DNA of 64,000 nucleotides from Singulisphaera sp. GP187 (GTDB lineage Bacteria > Planctomycetota > Planctomycetia > Isosphaerales > Isosphaeraceae). The notes under the pieces were generated by a model. That model saw nothing but the letters and a program-made list of their open reading frames with translations, was not told where the DNA came from and made no database searches. The translations under genes were made by a program, and so were the position numbers. Within the stretch, counting starts at the first letter, position 1. Every line of letters starts with the position of its first letter. Shown piece after piece: positions 52,825-63,146 of the stretch. The stretch covers positions 3,263,501 through 3,327,500 of the forward strand of contig NZ_FSRB01000001.1 in the NCBI RefSeq assembly GCF_900129635.1, read 5' to 3'.

Positions 52825-55265
52825 GCGGCGACCTCCCGGTTCTTCAGGATGAAATATCCGGCGATGGAGAAGGGCAAGGCATAAGCCAGGGCCAGCAGCA
52901 GGTTCGCCGCCAGCAGCGACCAGCGGACCTCGAAGCCGTCGGCCACGGTGTTGCTGACGTCGAGCGCGGCGAAGTTGGGAACGATGTAGACCAGACGCGA
53001 CATGACCGGCATGACGATTGAGTCGAACGTCTTGGCCGTCACCACCGCCAGGGTCGGGGCCAGCTCCGACATTTGATTATCGTGGGTCAGCAGGCGGATC
53101 AGCGATTCAAACGGCCCGCCACCCAGCAGGCTCTGCCGGCTCAGGTCGACGAGGAAGGCGAACGCGACCTGGCCGGCCACGAAGAACGCGATCGTCGTCA
53201 GAAGCGCCACCGGCCAGCTCAGGAACGTGCCGGCAAACACACCGATCGCCGTCAGGACCATCGCCTGGAGCCAGATCCCGAACAGACCCTTCATATAGTT
53301 GGGCCCAAACTGCCCGGCAGTGGCCCGGATGAACAGGTCACTCTCGGCCATGCCCAGGTATTGAGTCGGGCTCAGGCAGCGGATCTCGACCCGCAGATCG
53401 CCCCGCGAACCCGCCAGGATCTCGGGCGGCAGGTATTCAACGTTGGTGTAGTATTCCCGGATCGGGAAGATTTTGACGATCGGCTTCTGGCTCGAGTGGG
53501 GGTTCGTGACCACCATTTCGGCCAGGACCGGGTCGCCAATCCGCCCCTTCGTGGTCCGGTAGACGTTGAACGTCATCTCGACCGGGACCGGCAGCGAATG
53601 CAAATCCAAGGCCTGCTTCCGGAGCGACTCGGCCTCGGTGGCTTGCCCCGCCTTTTCGGCGGTCCGAGCCCGGTTCTGGAGGTCGTCGGCCTCGGCCTTC
53701 ATCTTGGCGTAGGCGCTCTCAACGTTCTTGAGCTCATCGCGATCGCGGGCCAAGGACGTGGTGAGCCGTTGTGCCTCCGCGGGGGACAGTTTACCCGACG
53801 CCTGCGACTGCTCGGCCACGATGATCTGGGTCTTCAAAAGCTCCCCGCGATCGAGCCAGGCCTCGATCGAGTCGGACTTGAGCAGGCGATCGACCGGGAT
53901 TCGGCGATCGAGGACCAATTGGGCGTCATAGGGGTCGCGAAGCACGCCGTACTGCCAGATCGCGCTGGCGGGGGTGGCCCCTTCGATGTGACTTCGCCGG
54001 GTTTGCTCCTGCCCGACGTCGATCCCCTGAAGGTGAGGAGCCCCTTTCGAGTCAAGGAACGTGAGCGAGCCCAAAACCGGCTCGCGGGCCGACATTCGGG
54101 TGCGAAGCTGATTCGCCTCTTCCTTCAGGTGGTTCGCCTGAGCGAAATTCTTGCGCTTCGCTTCCTTGACCGCGCGGGCTTCCGTCGCCGCGATCGTCCC
54201 ACCGACCGTTCGTTTGAGATAGAGCAGGCTGATTCCGCCGAAGATGAGCACGAGGACCGTGACGATCGCCATGAATCCGATCATCCGGCCCCAGATCAGC
54301 TCGATCCGACGTACCGGCTTGGAGACGACCGTGTAGATCGTCTGCTGCTGGATGTCGGTCGGCAAGCTCAGCGGGGTCAAGAGCGTGACCATCACCGTCA
54401 GCAGCAACGAGCAGAGCAGCGAGAGTGTGCCGACGAACAGGCGCCCCATCTCGGCGGGCCGTGGCGGCGTGAGGAACCAGTGGGTGAACGCCAGGACCAC
54501 CAGGAAGACCGTGATCACGACATAAGGCGCCCACATCCTCCGGTTCGACTCGGTGACCGTGATCAGTGCGATCGAATAGAGCCGGCGAAAGCGAACCGCG
54601 ATGACCTCACGAAAAACGATGGCGATCACCCGAAGCAGGACCACATAGCCCATGTACGTGGCGCTCAGGCGGGCGCCGTAGCTGATCCCCTCTTGCCAGG
54701 TCGCCGTGGCCTGCCCCTCCATGGCCGGCATGCTCAGGCTCGCCCGCTGAAGGATCAGGCCCACGCCCAGCCCCAGGAGCAGGGCGACGTGGACACCGGC
54801 GAGCACCGCGAGATCCCCCCCGCGTCCGAGCTTGCCGATCGTCTTCCAAAGGGTGGTCTCAACCCAGAGGAAGATCACGACCCCGCAAATGATCGCCAGC
54901 AGCGTCACGACGGAAATCGGGCCGACCTTGTAAACCTGGGTGATCCGTCCGGTGGACTGCATCACATGGAAGACCATCGCGGCCACGCAGCCGATCAAGG
55001 CCACCACGGCGACGATATCGAGCCAATTTCCGCGCGCGGCGGTCCGTTCCTTGAGCGCGATCGAGACCCAGGAGACCACCCAGCCGAGCAGACAGAACAG
55101 GCTGATGATCTTGATCCAGGTGATCAGTCCGCCAAGCAGGCCGGGCTGTGTAAAGGCGGGTTCGCCGAGGAGGAGCAGCCAGAGCATGACCGCCCGCCAC
55201 CCCTCCGGAACCCCCGGAAGGAGCACCTGCGACCAAAGCACAGGAAGTGATAAGAGCAGGGACAT
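52821..55265 (-). CDS. ABC-2-type transporter permease with large periplasmic insert
   Basis: An 814-residue membrane protein. Several TM helices occur in the first 345 residues, including the end of the ABC-2 half with QQQTIYTVVSKPVRRIELIWGR in parts (TIYTVVSKPVRRIELIWGR), a hallmark of planctomycete ABC permeases. A helical coiled-coil insert lies at about 365-530. A beta-rich part follows, then more TM helices near 675-815. It most likely exports or remodels an envelope component with the ATPase encoded upstream at 55537-56478. The substrate is unknown. Confidence 0.85.
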   Translation of the reverse strand: MSLLLSLPVLWSQVLLPGVPEGWRAVMLWLLLLGEPAFTQPGLLGGLITWIKIISLFCLLGWVVSWVSIALKERTAARGNWLDIVAVVALIGCVAAMVFHVMQSTGRITQVYKVGPISVVTLLAIICGVVIFLWVETTLWKTIGKLGRGGDLAVLAGVHVALLLGLGVGLILQRASLSMPAMEGQATATWQEGISYGARLSATYMGYVVLLRVIAIVFREVIAVRFRRLYSIALITVTESNRRMWAPYVVITVFLVVLAFTHWFLTPPRPAEMGRLFVGTLSLLCSLLLTVMVTLLTPLSLPTDIQQQTIYTVVSKPVRRIELIWGRMIGFMAIVTVLVLIFGGISLLYLKRTVGGTIAATEARAVKEAKRKNFAQANHLKEEANQLRTRMSAREPVLGSLTFLDSKGAPHLQGIDVGQEQTRRSHIEGATPASAIWQYGVLRDPYDAQLVLDRRIPVDRLLKSDSIEAWLDRGELLKTQIIVAEQSQASGKLSPAEAQRLTTSLARDRDELKNVESAYAKMKAEADDLQNRARTAEKAGQATEAESLRKQALDLHSLPVPVEMTFNVYRTTKGRIGDPVLAEMVVTNPHSSQKPIVKIFPIREYYTNVEYLPPEILAGSRGDLRVEIRCLSPTQYLGMAESDLFIRATAGQFGPNYMKGLFGIWLQAMVLTAIGVFAGTFLSWPVALLTTIAFFVAGQVAFAFLVDLSRQSLLGGGPFESLIRLLTHDNQMSELAPTLAVVTAKTFDSIVMPVMSRLVYIVPNFAALDVSNTVADGFEVRWSLLAANLLLALAYALPFSIAGYFILKNREVAA

Positions 55266-55536
55266 CGTTGGAAAAGCTCCTGGGGCGCCGGGGCAATATC
55301 CGAGGCCGAGCCGGGGATGAGGTATCTTGCGAAGAATGGAATCAGGGGTCGCCGGCCGAACGGTGACGGGTCACGCCGCCAGCCGCGCTGGAGCGTCTTC
55401 CCTTAATTTTTTCGGCCGGCTCGATCCCTTGAGTGGTTCGATCGAGTGTTGATCCAAAAGTCGAGCAAGAGTCGAGCCGCATGTACCGGTCGAGGGAATC
55501 GGACGCCAACCGTTGGGAATCGAGAACGGATGGCGA

Positions 55537-56478
55537 TCAGGGCTTGGAGGACGACCCGGCGAGTTCGTCGGGCGAGGAGGAACCGCTCCGGGTGGGCGGC
55601 TCGGCCACGCGGCGCCGGCCCGGGTGCAGGTCGCTCTCACGGACAATGCGCAGGAAGAGCTCTTCGAGGGTGGTGGTCGGATGATCCACCGCCAGGAGTT
55701 CGCCGCCGTGGCGTGCGATCACGTCGCGAATCTCGTGCAGGGCCGCCTCGGGCAGATCCTTCGTCTTGATCTGGGTCACGTCCTGAACCGTCAACAGGTC
55801 GGCAACCTTGCCCAGCTCTTTGAGCTCGCCGCGATGGAGGATCGCGATTCGGTCGCAGATATCCTGCATGTCGGCCAGCAAGTGGCCCGAGAGAACGATC
55901 GTCTTCCCCTGAGCCCGCAGGTCGCGGATCAACTCCTTGATCTCCGCCGTGCCGATCGGGTCCAGGCCCGAGGTCGGCTCGTCGAGCAAGATCAGTTCGG
56001 GGTTGTTGATCAGGGCCTGAGCGAGCCCGATCCGCCGCTGCATGCCCTTGGAGTACTCGCGGAGTTGGCGATGCTTGGCGGAGTTCAAGCCAACCATGTC
56101 AATCAGCCGGCCCACCCGCTTGGTCCGCTCGGCGGCCGAGATCTTGAAGAGTCGCCCGTAGAAGTGAAGCGTCTCCTCGGCGTTCAAGAACTTGTAGAGA
56201 TACGACTCCTCGGGGAGGTAGCCGATCCGTTCGTTCTTGGCGACGTTCGTCGTCGGCTCGTTGAAGATCAACGCTTCCCCTTCGGTGGGGAAGAGCAGAC
56301 CCAGGAGCAACTTCATCGTCGTCGTCTTGCCCGATCCGTTGGGCCCAAGCAGACCGAAGATCTCGCCCTGATGGACTTGCAGGTCGAGCGCCTTGAGCGC
56401 CTGAACCTTGGGGCGTCCCCAGAAGTCGCGATAGACCTTGGTCAGATTCCGTGTCTCGATGATGACATCACGGCTCAT
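55537..56478 (-). CDS. ABC transporter ATP-binding protein
   Basis: A 313-residue ABC-2 type ATPase. Walker A is [11 protein letters not shown] (45-53). The Q-loop region is YLPEES. The signature is [16 protein letters not shown]. Walker B is [13 protein letters not shown], and the H-loop is [15 protein letters not shown]-terminal extension of about 100 residues follows. ATG 56478 is used; GTG 56481 is an equal alternative. It is 271 bases upstream of the permease on the same strand, and it would power that permease. Confidence 0.92.
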   Translation of the reverse strand: MSRDVIIETRNLTKVYRDFWGRPKVQALKALDLQVHQGEIFGLLGPNGSGKTTTMKLLLGLLFPTEGEALIFNEPTTNVAKNERIGYLPEESYLYKFLNAEETLHFYGRLFKISAAERTKRVGRLIDMVGLNSAKHRQLREYSKGMQRRIGLAQALINNPELILLDEPTSGLDPIGTAEIKELIRDLRAQGKTIVLSGHLLADMQDICDRIAILHRGELKELGKVADLLTVQDVTQIKTKDLPEAALHEIRDVIARHGGELLAVDHPTTTLEELFLRIVRESDLHPGRRRVAEPPTRSGSSSPDELAGSSSKP

Positions 56479-56992
56479 CACGCGGGCGCCTTGTGATTAA
56501 AGACAGGAAAAAAGGAATCAGGAAGAGCGAGTCCGGCGAGTCAAAACCGATCGACGGCCGAAGGTGACCATGCGGTCCGCGGTCGTAAACGTCAAAAAAA
56601 CAAATTGATAAGTCGAAAAACCGCGAGACCACGAAGCGCTGTCCCCTTCGTGGATGGGTCAGCCATATTGGACGCTACGCTGTCCAATTCGAAACGGTTC
56701 ACAGGGTCAGGCGTTTTTTCAGAATTTTCGCCTTTCTCCCGCGCCCCCGAAAAGCGAAGGTTTCAGCCCGAAAAATTCCGGGCCGAAACCATGAGCCGCC
56801 ATCGTAAGGAACTCGAAGGTCGTTTGGCAAGAAGGGGCTACGGATGTTTTCCTCACGCGACAGGTCGGACAGAACGAGCCTTTTCCCGAGCCATTCGAGG
56901 CGAGACGCACGCCGAATGATATTCCGTTCCGAGAACCGGGTCATCCGTGGGGTAAGCCCCCCTTGGGATTCGAGCGCGCTCGTCGTTGAGGC
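56479..56992. other. Intergenic region with two hairpins
   Basis: No supported gene in 514 bases. TTGGAC..GTCCAA (about 56667-56688) and GGTTTCAGCCCG..CGGGCCGAAACC (about 56757-56790) are inverted repeats. The second could terminate transcription of the 56993 gene. Confidence 0.4.
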
Positions 56993-57454
56993 TCAGGGAG
57001 TCAGGCCGGTGCCGCCGGAGTTGACCGGAGGCGCTTCGACCCGCCCGGTGAAGCTCGGCACCGGAACGCGCGGACCCGACCCGATCGTCAGTTGGTAGGG
57101 ATGGAGCGGGGTATTGGCCGACGCGATCGGCGGACCGCCCAAGGGGTGGCATCCCCCACAGCCCGAGTAGGGGATAAAGCGCTGACCACGCGTTACATAG
57201 GCATTGTAGTAGGTTGGCAGGAACATCTGATTGGGAGGAACCGCGAACTGACGCTGGAAATACCAGTCGGCGGTTCGGTCCGCCCCCAGAGGCAAATAAG
57301 TCCCGTAGTCGATATAACCGTAGCCATCCGGGTTGCCGTTGGGGAAGCCCGCCCCCAACCCTGGCTGCGGCGGCAGGATCCGCCCCCCGCCGGAGAAGTG
57401 TCCGCCGGTCGAACTCATCGCCAAGGCCAGTGTCAACGTGACGATCGTGGACAT
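56993..57454 (-). CDS. Secreted small protein with a CxxCH haem motif
   Basis: A 153-residue Gly/Pro/Tyr-rich protein. The N-terminus (MSTIVTLTLALAMSSTGG) is a short signal peptide. YSGCGGCHPLGG near residue 97 carries one CGGCH, a potential covalent haem c site, though the short protein lacks other cytochrome features. GGAGGTGG sits 6 bases before ATG 57454. No family recognised. Confidence 0.7.
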   Translation of the reverse strand: MSTIVTLTLALAMSSTGGHFSGGGRILPPQPGLGAGFPNGNPDGYGYIDYGTYLPLGADRTADWYFQRQFAVPPNQMFLPTYYNAYVTRGQRFIPYSGCGGCHPLGGPPIASANTPLHPYQLTIGSGPRVPVPSFTGRVEAPPVNSGGTGLTP

Positions 57455-57622
57455 GATCTTCCACCTCCGTGCCCGACCGGGGCGAGCCCAATGCCCGCGG
57501 ATCGGTCAAAATACCCGAGCATCGCGGCGCGCAGCCGATCGCCCCGCCCTCGCCCTAGGCTCAGCCGTAGAAACTCTACACGCGCCACGGGCCTCGAGAC
57601 GGGTTTTCCCCACTGGTTTCCC

Positions 57623-57651
57623 TTCCGAATCCGCCGGAAACCCGTTACGAT
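57623..57651 (+). promoter_or_regulatory. Candidate promoter for the glutamine amidotransferase gene
   Basis: TTCCGA (57623-57628) and TACGAT (57646-57651) with 17-base spacing, 70 bases before ATG 57722, in a 267-base divergent space. Confidence 0.3.
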
Positions 57652-57721
57652 CCTAGGATGACGGTCGTGCCGTGAGGGCGTCCTCCCGGTCGTCGGCCGC
57701 CGCCGCTTCGTTGGATCCGGC

Positions 57722-58291
<570 letters not shown>

Positions 58292-58345
58292 ATCCGTGGG
58301 ATCCTGGCTCCGCCCCGACTTGACCTTCGCCGAGTGACCCGCAAA

Positions 58346-59590
58346 ATGGGGACCGAAATCGATCGCCTGCTCACCGTCGACGAAGCGCTCCACGCGATCC
58401 GCGAACGGGCCGCCCACCTCAAACCTCGGCCTTGCGTGCTCGCCGAAGCGCTCGGGTGCGTGCTCGCCGAAGACGTGACGGCCGACCTCGACCTTCCCCC
58501 GTTCGACAAGGCCCTGGTCGACGGTTATGCGGTGCGCGCGAGTGACCTGGTCGCCGGTGAGTGCCGGCTCGCGGTCGGCGAGGAAATCGTCGCCGGCCGG
58601 ACTCCGACCCGAGCGCTCGCCCCCGGCGAGGCGGCCGCGATCATGACCGGGGCCCCTCTGCCCCCGGACGCGGACGCGGTCATCATGGTGGAGAAGACGC
58701 GACGGGACGGTGCCGATGTCCTGCTTGAGGGCGGACTCGTCCGGCCCGGGCAGAACCGCCTGCTACGCGGTCGGGAGATGCGGGCCGGCGACGTCGTGCT
58801 CCGGAAGGGAGAGCCGCTCAATGCGCCTAAGCTCGGGCTGCTCGCCTCCGTCGGCCGGGCGAAGGTTCTCGTGTTCCCTCGTCCTCGCGTCGCGATCGTG
58901 CCAACGGGCGACGAGCTGGTCGAGCCGGACGTCGTCCCGGGGCCGGGGCAGATCCGCAATTCCAACGCGGTGATGCTGCAGGCGCTGACGGGGGCGACGG
59001 GGGCCGAGGTCCGCACGTTCCCCATCGCGCCTGATGAACCGGCGGGCCTTCGCTCGCTGCTGGAGCGCGGACTGAATTTCGATGTCCTGACGATCACGGG
59101 AGGGGTCTCGGCCGGTAACCGCGACCTGGTCCCCGAGGCGCTCGCGAGCCTCGGCGTCACTCGTGTGTTCCACAAGGTCCGGGTCAAACCCGGCAAACCA
59201 CTCTGGTTCGGCGTCGGACCTCCGCGCGGCGACGCCCCGGGAGCACTCGTCTTCGGCCTTCCTGGGAACCCGGTCAGCGGGATCGTCGGATTTCTGCTCT
59301 TCGTTCGCCCCGCGCTCCTGGCCCTTGCGTCCCAGCGAGCGGAAAGCCTACCGCTGATGAGCCGACGACGGCTGGCTCGAGCGTTTGTTCACTCGAGCGA
59401 TCGACCCACTTATTTTCCGGCTCGGTTGTCGGCGGAGTCCGCGGCCGCCGAGGCGGCGATCGAACCGCTCGATTGGGCTGGCTCGGCCGACCTGAGGACG
59501 GTCGCCCAGGCCGACGGTTTCGCGGTGTTCGCGGCGGGCGATCGGCACTACCAGGCGGGCGAGGTTGTCGAGTTCCTCCACTTGGGTTAG
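58346..59590 (+). CDS. moeA: Molybdopterin molybdotransferase
   Basis: A 414-residue MoeA that inserts molybdate into adenylated molybdopterin. Segments seen are LTVDEALHAIRERAA, PFDKALVDGYAVRA, GEAAAIMTGAPLPPDADAVI, PRVAIVPTGDELVEPD, FDVLTITGGVSAGNRDLVPE, KPGKPLWFGVG and LPGNPVSGIVGF. Domains III and IV are complete. ATG 58346 is preferred over GTG 58334; neither has a clear ribosome site. It begins 54 bases after pabA and may share its transcript. No other moa/mob gene is here. Confidence 0.94.
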   Translation: MGTEIDRLLTVDEALHAIRERAAHLKPRPCVLAEALGCVLAEDVTADLDLPPFDKALVDGYAVRASDLVAGECRLAVGEEIVAGRTPTRALAPGEAAAIMTGAPLPPDADAVIMVEKTRRDGADVLLEGGLVRPGQNRLLRGREMRAGDVVLRKGEPLNAPKLGLLASVGRAKVLVFPRPRVAIVPTGDELVEPDVVPGPGQIRNSNAVMLQALTGATGAEVRTFPIAPDEPAGLRSLLERGLNFDVLTITGGVSAGNRDLVPEALASLGVTRVFHKVRVKPGKPLWFGVGPPRGDAPGALVFGLPGNPVSGIVGFLLFVRPALLALASQRAESLPLMSRRRLARAFVHSSDRPTYFPARLSAESAAAEAAIEPLDWAGSADLRTVAQADGFAVFAAGDRHYQAGEVVEFLHLG

Positions 59591-59837
59591 CATCCGCCGG
59601 CACGATCGCCTTGCGCCCGATCCTCCGCCGAGGCGAGTGAACCCGGTTCCCTTTCGCCTTCGAAACCAAAAGCAAAAGTTCGCCCGTGGTCGACCACCAA
59701 ACCAACTCAGGCTCGGGCGGTAATGTCCAAGCCTGGCGAGCGAATCTGTCCTCAGAAGGGCGAAGGCGAGCCGCAACCAACCGGCCAGAGGGAACGGCGA
59801 GCCTTCCACGGCCTTCGCTCTAGGGGGGAACGATCCA

Positions 59838-61550
59838 ATGTCGACGACCGAAGCACCCACGGCGGCAAATCCGAAGACCGTCGACTCGTCGACGCTGTCG
59901 TCCTCGTCGGATCGCCACCCCGTCGTGCTCGCATTCTTCTCGGCGATGCTCCTCTGGTTTTCGTTCTTACCGACCGACTGGAGTTGGCTGGCCTGGGGGG
60001 CGCTCGTCCCCTTGTTCCTGCTGATCAAAAGTCAGCGGTCGCGCCGTTCAATCTACTTCGGCGCCTGGACCGGAGGAATGCTGTTCTGGGTCCTCTCGAT
60101 CCAGTGGGTCCGACTGACGGACAGTGACGCCTGGCTGGCCTGGATGGTGATGGCGCTGGCACTTTCGGTCTGGTGGCCTGGGTTTCTGCTCCTGGCGCGA
60201 CTGTCCGTGCTCCGACTCAGGATCCCGCTGATGGTGGCGGCCCCGCTGATCTGGGTGGGGCTCGAGTTCGTCCGCGCCCACATCCTCACCGGATTTCCTT
60301 GGTACTATCTGGCCCATACCCAGCACCGCGCGCTCCCCTTGATCCAGATCGCGGACATGACCGGGGCGCTGGGCGTGAGCGTGCTCATTGCCCTGGTGAA
60401 CGCCTGGCTGGTCGATCTCCGCACGGTGCCGCTCCTCGAGTCGACGCCGCGGGGCGACCGGCTCGCCCGGCCTCAGCTCGTTCGCGCCCTGATCGTTCTG
60501 GGCGCACTCGGAGCCACGGCCGGATACGGGACGTTTCGGATCGCGACCGCCCGATTCCAGGACGGCCCGAGGCTCGCCCTACTCCAGTCGAACCTCGAGC
60601 AGTCACGGAAGACTTCCGGCGACCCCTACCAAATTCTTGAGACGTACCGGACGCTGGTGGAGCGAGCACTCCGGGAGAACAAACGGCTTGACCTCATCGT
60701 CTGGCCCGAAACCGCCTACCCCTTACCCTATGTCGTCCGTGATTCCCAGCTCAGCGATTCGGGCTTTGAGCGCCAAGCGAGGGGGCTGGACCCGAAGAGG
60801 GGCCGGGAGTTCTGGAGCGACTGGGAGCGCGATTCCGAATTCCGACTCCAGAGCTGGACCGATCAGATCCGGGTCCCCATGCTCGTGGGGAGCACGCTCT
60901 ACGATTTCCAGGCGTCCGGCTTTGCCAAGCTCAATGCGGCGATCCTGTATGAGCCGAAAATCAAGGCGATTCAGCGCTACGCCAAGATCCATCTCGTCCC
61001 GTTTGGCGAGTATATCCCGCTCGTCAACCTCTTCCCCTGGCTGACCGTCTTGACTCCCTACCGAGACGCCTCGATCCCGATCCTCTCATTCGGTACGAAG
61101 CCGGCCTGGTTCGAACTCGGCCGGTTCCGGTTTGCCACGGCCATCTGCTTTGAAGACACCATCCCCCACCTCGTGCGCCGGTTCTTCCAAGGGCAAGGAA
61201 CCAAGCAGCCCGACTTCGTGCTCAACATTTCCAACGACGGTTGGTTCCGGGGATCCTCCGAACACGATATCCATCTCGCGATCAGCGTGTTTCGCGCGAT
61301 CGAGAACCGGGTGCCGCTGGCGCGTGCGGTCAATACCGGAGTGTCGGCGCTGGTGGACGGCAATGGTCGGGTGATCGCCGCGTTGCCGAAGATCACGGAG
61401 GACGTTCTCTCCGTCACCGTGCCGCTCGACGACCGGGTCGCCCTCTACTCAGAGTGGGGCGACTGGCTCGGAATCGCCTGCCTCACCCTCACCCTCGGGT
61501 TGATCCCGGCCTGGCTTTTGCAAACGGTCCGGTCCCGCCGATCCGCCTAA
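59838..61550 (+). CDS. lnt: Apolipoprotein N-acyltransferase
   Basis: A 570-residue integral membrane enzyme that adds the third acyl chain to lipoproteins. Six or so TM helices occupy about residues 28-235. The nitrilase-type domain carries Glu in LIVWPETAYP, Lys in AKIHLVPFGEYIP and Cys in FATAICFEDTIPHLV, which form the E-K-C triad. A final TM segment lies near 545. A 30-residue Ser/Thr-rich leader precedes the first helix. GGGGGGAA stands upstream of the ATG. Confidence 0.93.
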   Translation: MSTTEAPTAANPKTVDSSTLSSSSDRHPVVLAFFSAMLLWFSFLPTDWSWLAWGALVPLFLLIKSQRSRRSIYFGAWTGGMLFWVLSIQWVRLTDSDAWLAWMVMALALSVWWPGFLLLARLSVLRLRIPLMVAAPLIWVGLEFVRAHILTGFPWYYLAHTQHRALPLIQIADMTGALGVSVLIALVNAWLVDLRTVPLLESTPRGDRLARPQLVRALIVLGALGATAGYGTFRIATARFQDGPRLALLQSNLEQSRKTSGDPYQILETYRTLVERALRENKRLDLIVWPETAYPLPYVVRDSQLSDSGFERQARGLDPKRGREFWSDWERDSEFRLQSWTDQIRVPMLVGSTLYDFQASGFAKLNAAILYEPKIKAIQRYAKIHLVPFGEYIPLVNLFPWLTVLTPYRDASIPILSFGTKPAWFELGRFRFATAICFEDTIPHLVRRFFQGQGTKQPDFVLNISNDGWFRGSSEHDIHLAISVFRAIENRVPLARAVNTGVSALVDGNGRVIAALPKITEDVLSVTVPLDDRVALYSEWGDWLGIACLTLTLGLIPAWLLQTVRSRRSA

Positions 61551-61655
61551 CCCAAATTCACCAAGCCTCCTTGCTTGTCAGACCCGGATTCATCGGGTAA
61601 GTTTAGTCGTGTTCGAAACCGGGGAGCGGAGAGAAGAATCGTTCCGCAATGATTC

Positions 61656-61685
61656 TTGCCGGCCCCGGACTCGGCCCTGTAAAAT
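61656..61685 (+). promoter_or_regulatory. Candidate promoter for the coiled-coil gene pair
   Basis: TTGCCG (61656-61661) and TAAAAT (61680-61685), spaced by 18 bases, about 170 bases before the 61855 start. The rest of the 304-base gap after lnt shows nothing else. Confidence 0.4.
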
Positions 61686-61854
61686 AAACAAAGAAATGTC
61701 AATGGTACGACCTATCCGGGTTGCACCTATTGGCCGGACTCCACTTCCCGGACCCGCACGGTCTCTGTCCCCTTCCCCGCGCTTGACTCGTGGCGGCACG
61801 ACGCAAGGGGTACACGGCCGACCGTCTTCTCCAAGACCTGCTTAGGATGGGACC

Positions 61855-62718
61855 ATGACGTTCGTCGGCAAGATCCTCGTGATCGTCATCATGGCCTTCT
61901 CGCTGATGTTCCTCGGCATCTCGACGGTGGTCTTCACCACCGCCACGAACTGGAAGGAAGCGACCACGAAGGCCAAGGCCCAGGTTGCCGAACTTCAGAA
62001 GAAAAACTCGGACGCAACCACGGCCGTCAAGACTCTTGAAGGCGACTTTGCGAAGGCCCAAACCGAGCACAAAGAGGCGGTCAAGCGGCTGGACAACACG
62101 ATTGCTCAGCTCACGGCGGACATCGAGACGATTCGCGGCGAGGCCACGGCGGCCCGTGGCGAAGTCGCCACCGCCCAGACCAACGCCAAGAGCGCGCTCG
62201 AAGAGGCCGAGCATAGCCGCAACGAAGCGCAACGACTTCGCGAACAGAAGCTGGAGGTCGAAAAGCAGGCCAACGACTTCAAGCTCAAGCAAGCGGAATT
62301 GAACGACCAGATCCGGATCCTCACTCGCGAACGTGACGTCGCCAAGAACAATGCCGACGTGCTCCGCGAGACCTCGGCCAAGTTCTCGTCGTTGCTGCGG
62401 CAACATGGCCTTTCGGACGACATCACCCAGGTCAAGGGGCTGGAAAGCCCCCCCGCCGTCCACGGCGAGGTCGCTCGGGTCGACCAGAGCAATCGGGTCG
62501 AATTGACGATCGGATCGGACGACGGCCTGGTCGTGGGCCACGAGCTGTTCCTCTGGAGGCTGAAGCCGAAGTCTGAGTATCTCGGCAAGGTGCGCATCGT
62601 TTCCGTCGACCCGGACCGTGCCGTGGGCGTGGTGGTCGCACCGGGAACCGTCCAAGGCAAAAAGATAAAGGAGGGCGACATTGTCTCGTCCACGTTCCGC
62701 AGCGGCCCGCGGAGCTAG
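61855..62718 (+). CDS. Membrane-anchored coiled-coil protein
   Basis: A 287-residue protein. An N-terminal TM segment (about 6-28) is followed by a long Ala/Glu/Lys coiled coil (about 33-185), then a small beta domain with GEVARVDQSNRVELTIGSDD (20) and LFLWRLKPKSEYLGKVRIV, perhaps OB/SH3-like. The architecture resembles MreC-like or scaffolding proteins with a coiled coil and C-terminal beta domain, but that is an analogy only. The next gene begins inside its 3' end. Confidence 0.75.
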   Translation: MTFVGKILVIVIMAFSLMFLGISTVVFTTATNWKEATTKAKAQVAELQKKNSDATTAVKTLEGDFAKAQTEHKEAVKRLDNTIAQLTADIETIRGEATAARGEVATAQTNAKSALEEAEHSRNEAQRLREQKLEVEKQANDFKLKQAELNDQIRILTRERDVAKNNADVLRETSAKFSSLLRQHGLSDDITQVKGLESPPAVHGEVARVDQSNRVELTIGSDDGLVVGHELFLWRLKPKSEYLGKVRIVSVDPDRAVGVVVAPGTVQGKKIKEGDIVSSTFRSGPRS

Positions 62719-62959
62719 CGGGGGAGCCCGAGCTGCCGGTCGCCCTGGCGTCTTTGTCCAGTCCCCGCGAAGCGACATCTTCGTTGCCCTGCTAGGCGTC
62801 GCCCTCGGGGCCATGGTCCTCGGATGCCTCCTGCTCGTCCTGATCCTCCAACGCTACGAATTCACGACCAAGGCCGCGGCCCTGTTCACCCAGCCCGCAA
62901 ACACCACCCTGGTCGCGCTCTCCGAAAATTCCGAACATTCGTTCAGTGTACGCTTGTAA
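62681..62959 (+). CDS. Small single-TM protein overlapping the coiled-coil gene
   Basis: A 92-residue protein: basic/Gly/Ala N-terminus, then one TM helix (about 34-55, DIFVALLGVALGAMVLGC), then a short tail. The start is decided by AAGGAGG at 62668-62674, six bases before TTG 62681, so the gene uses a TTG start and overlaps the upstream gene by 38 bases. The pair is probably a membrane complex. Function unknown. Confidence 0.75.
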   Translation: MSRPRSAAARGASGGARAAGRPGVFVQSPRSDIFVALLGVALGAMVLGCLLLVLILQRYEFTTKAAALFTQPANTTLVALSENSEHSFSVRL

Positions 62960-63146
62960 ACTGAACGGCGATCGAATAGAATGCCGTTGTCCGATCGAAC
63001 CCGCGTGCGTCACCGGGATCGATCGGGCGACGGCGTTTCGGTGTTTGACTCCCGAGGCGTCGTCCTTGCACCCGGTGTTTGATACCAGTCGAGGGCGGCG
63101 GGGCGATTGAAATCGCGCCCGCCCGATCCTCCGGGGGGCGTCAGCC

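Noticed and set aside
53073..55250. 725-codon plus-strand frame
   Set aside because: It is Asp/Arg/His-rich antisense of the ABC permease with no family match.
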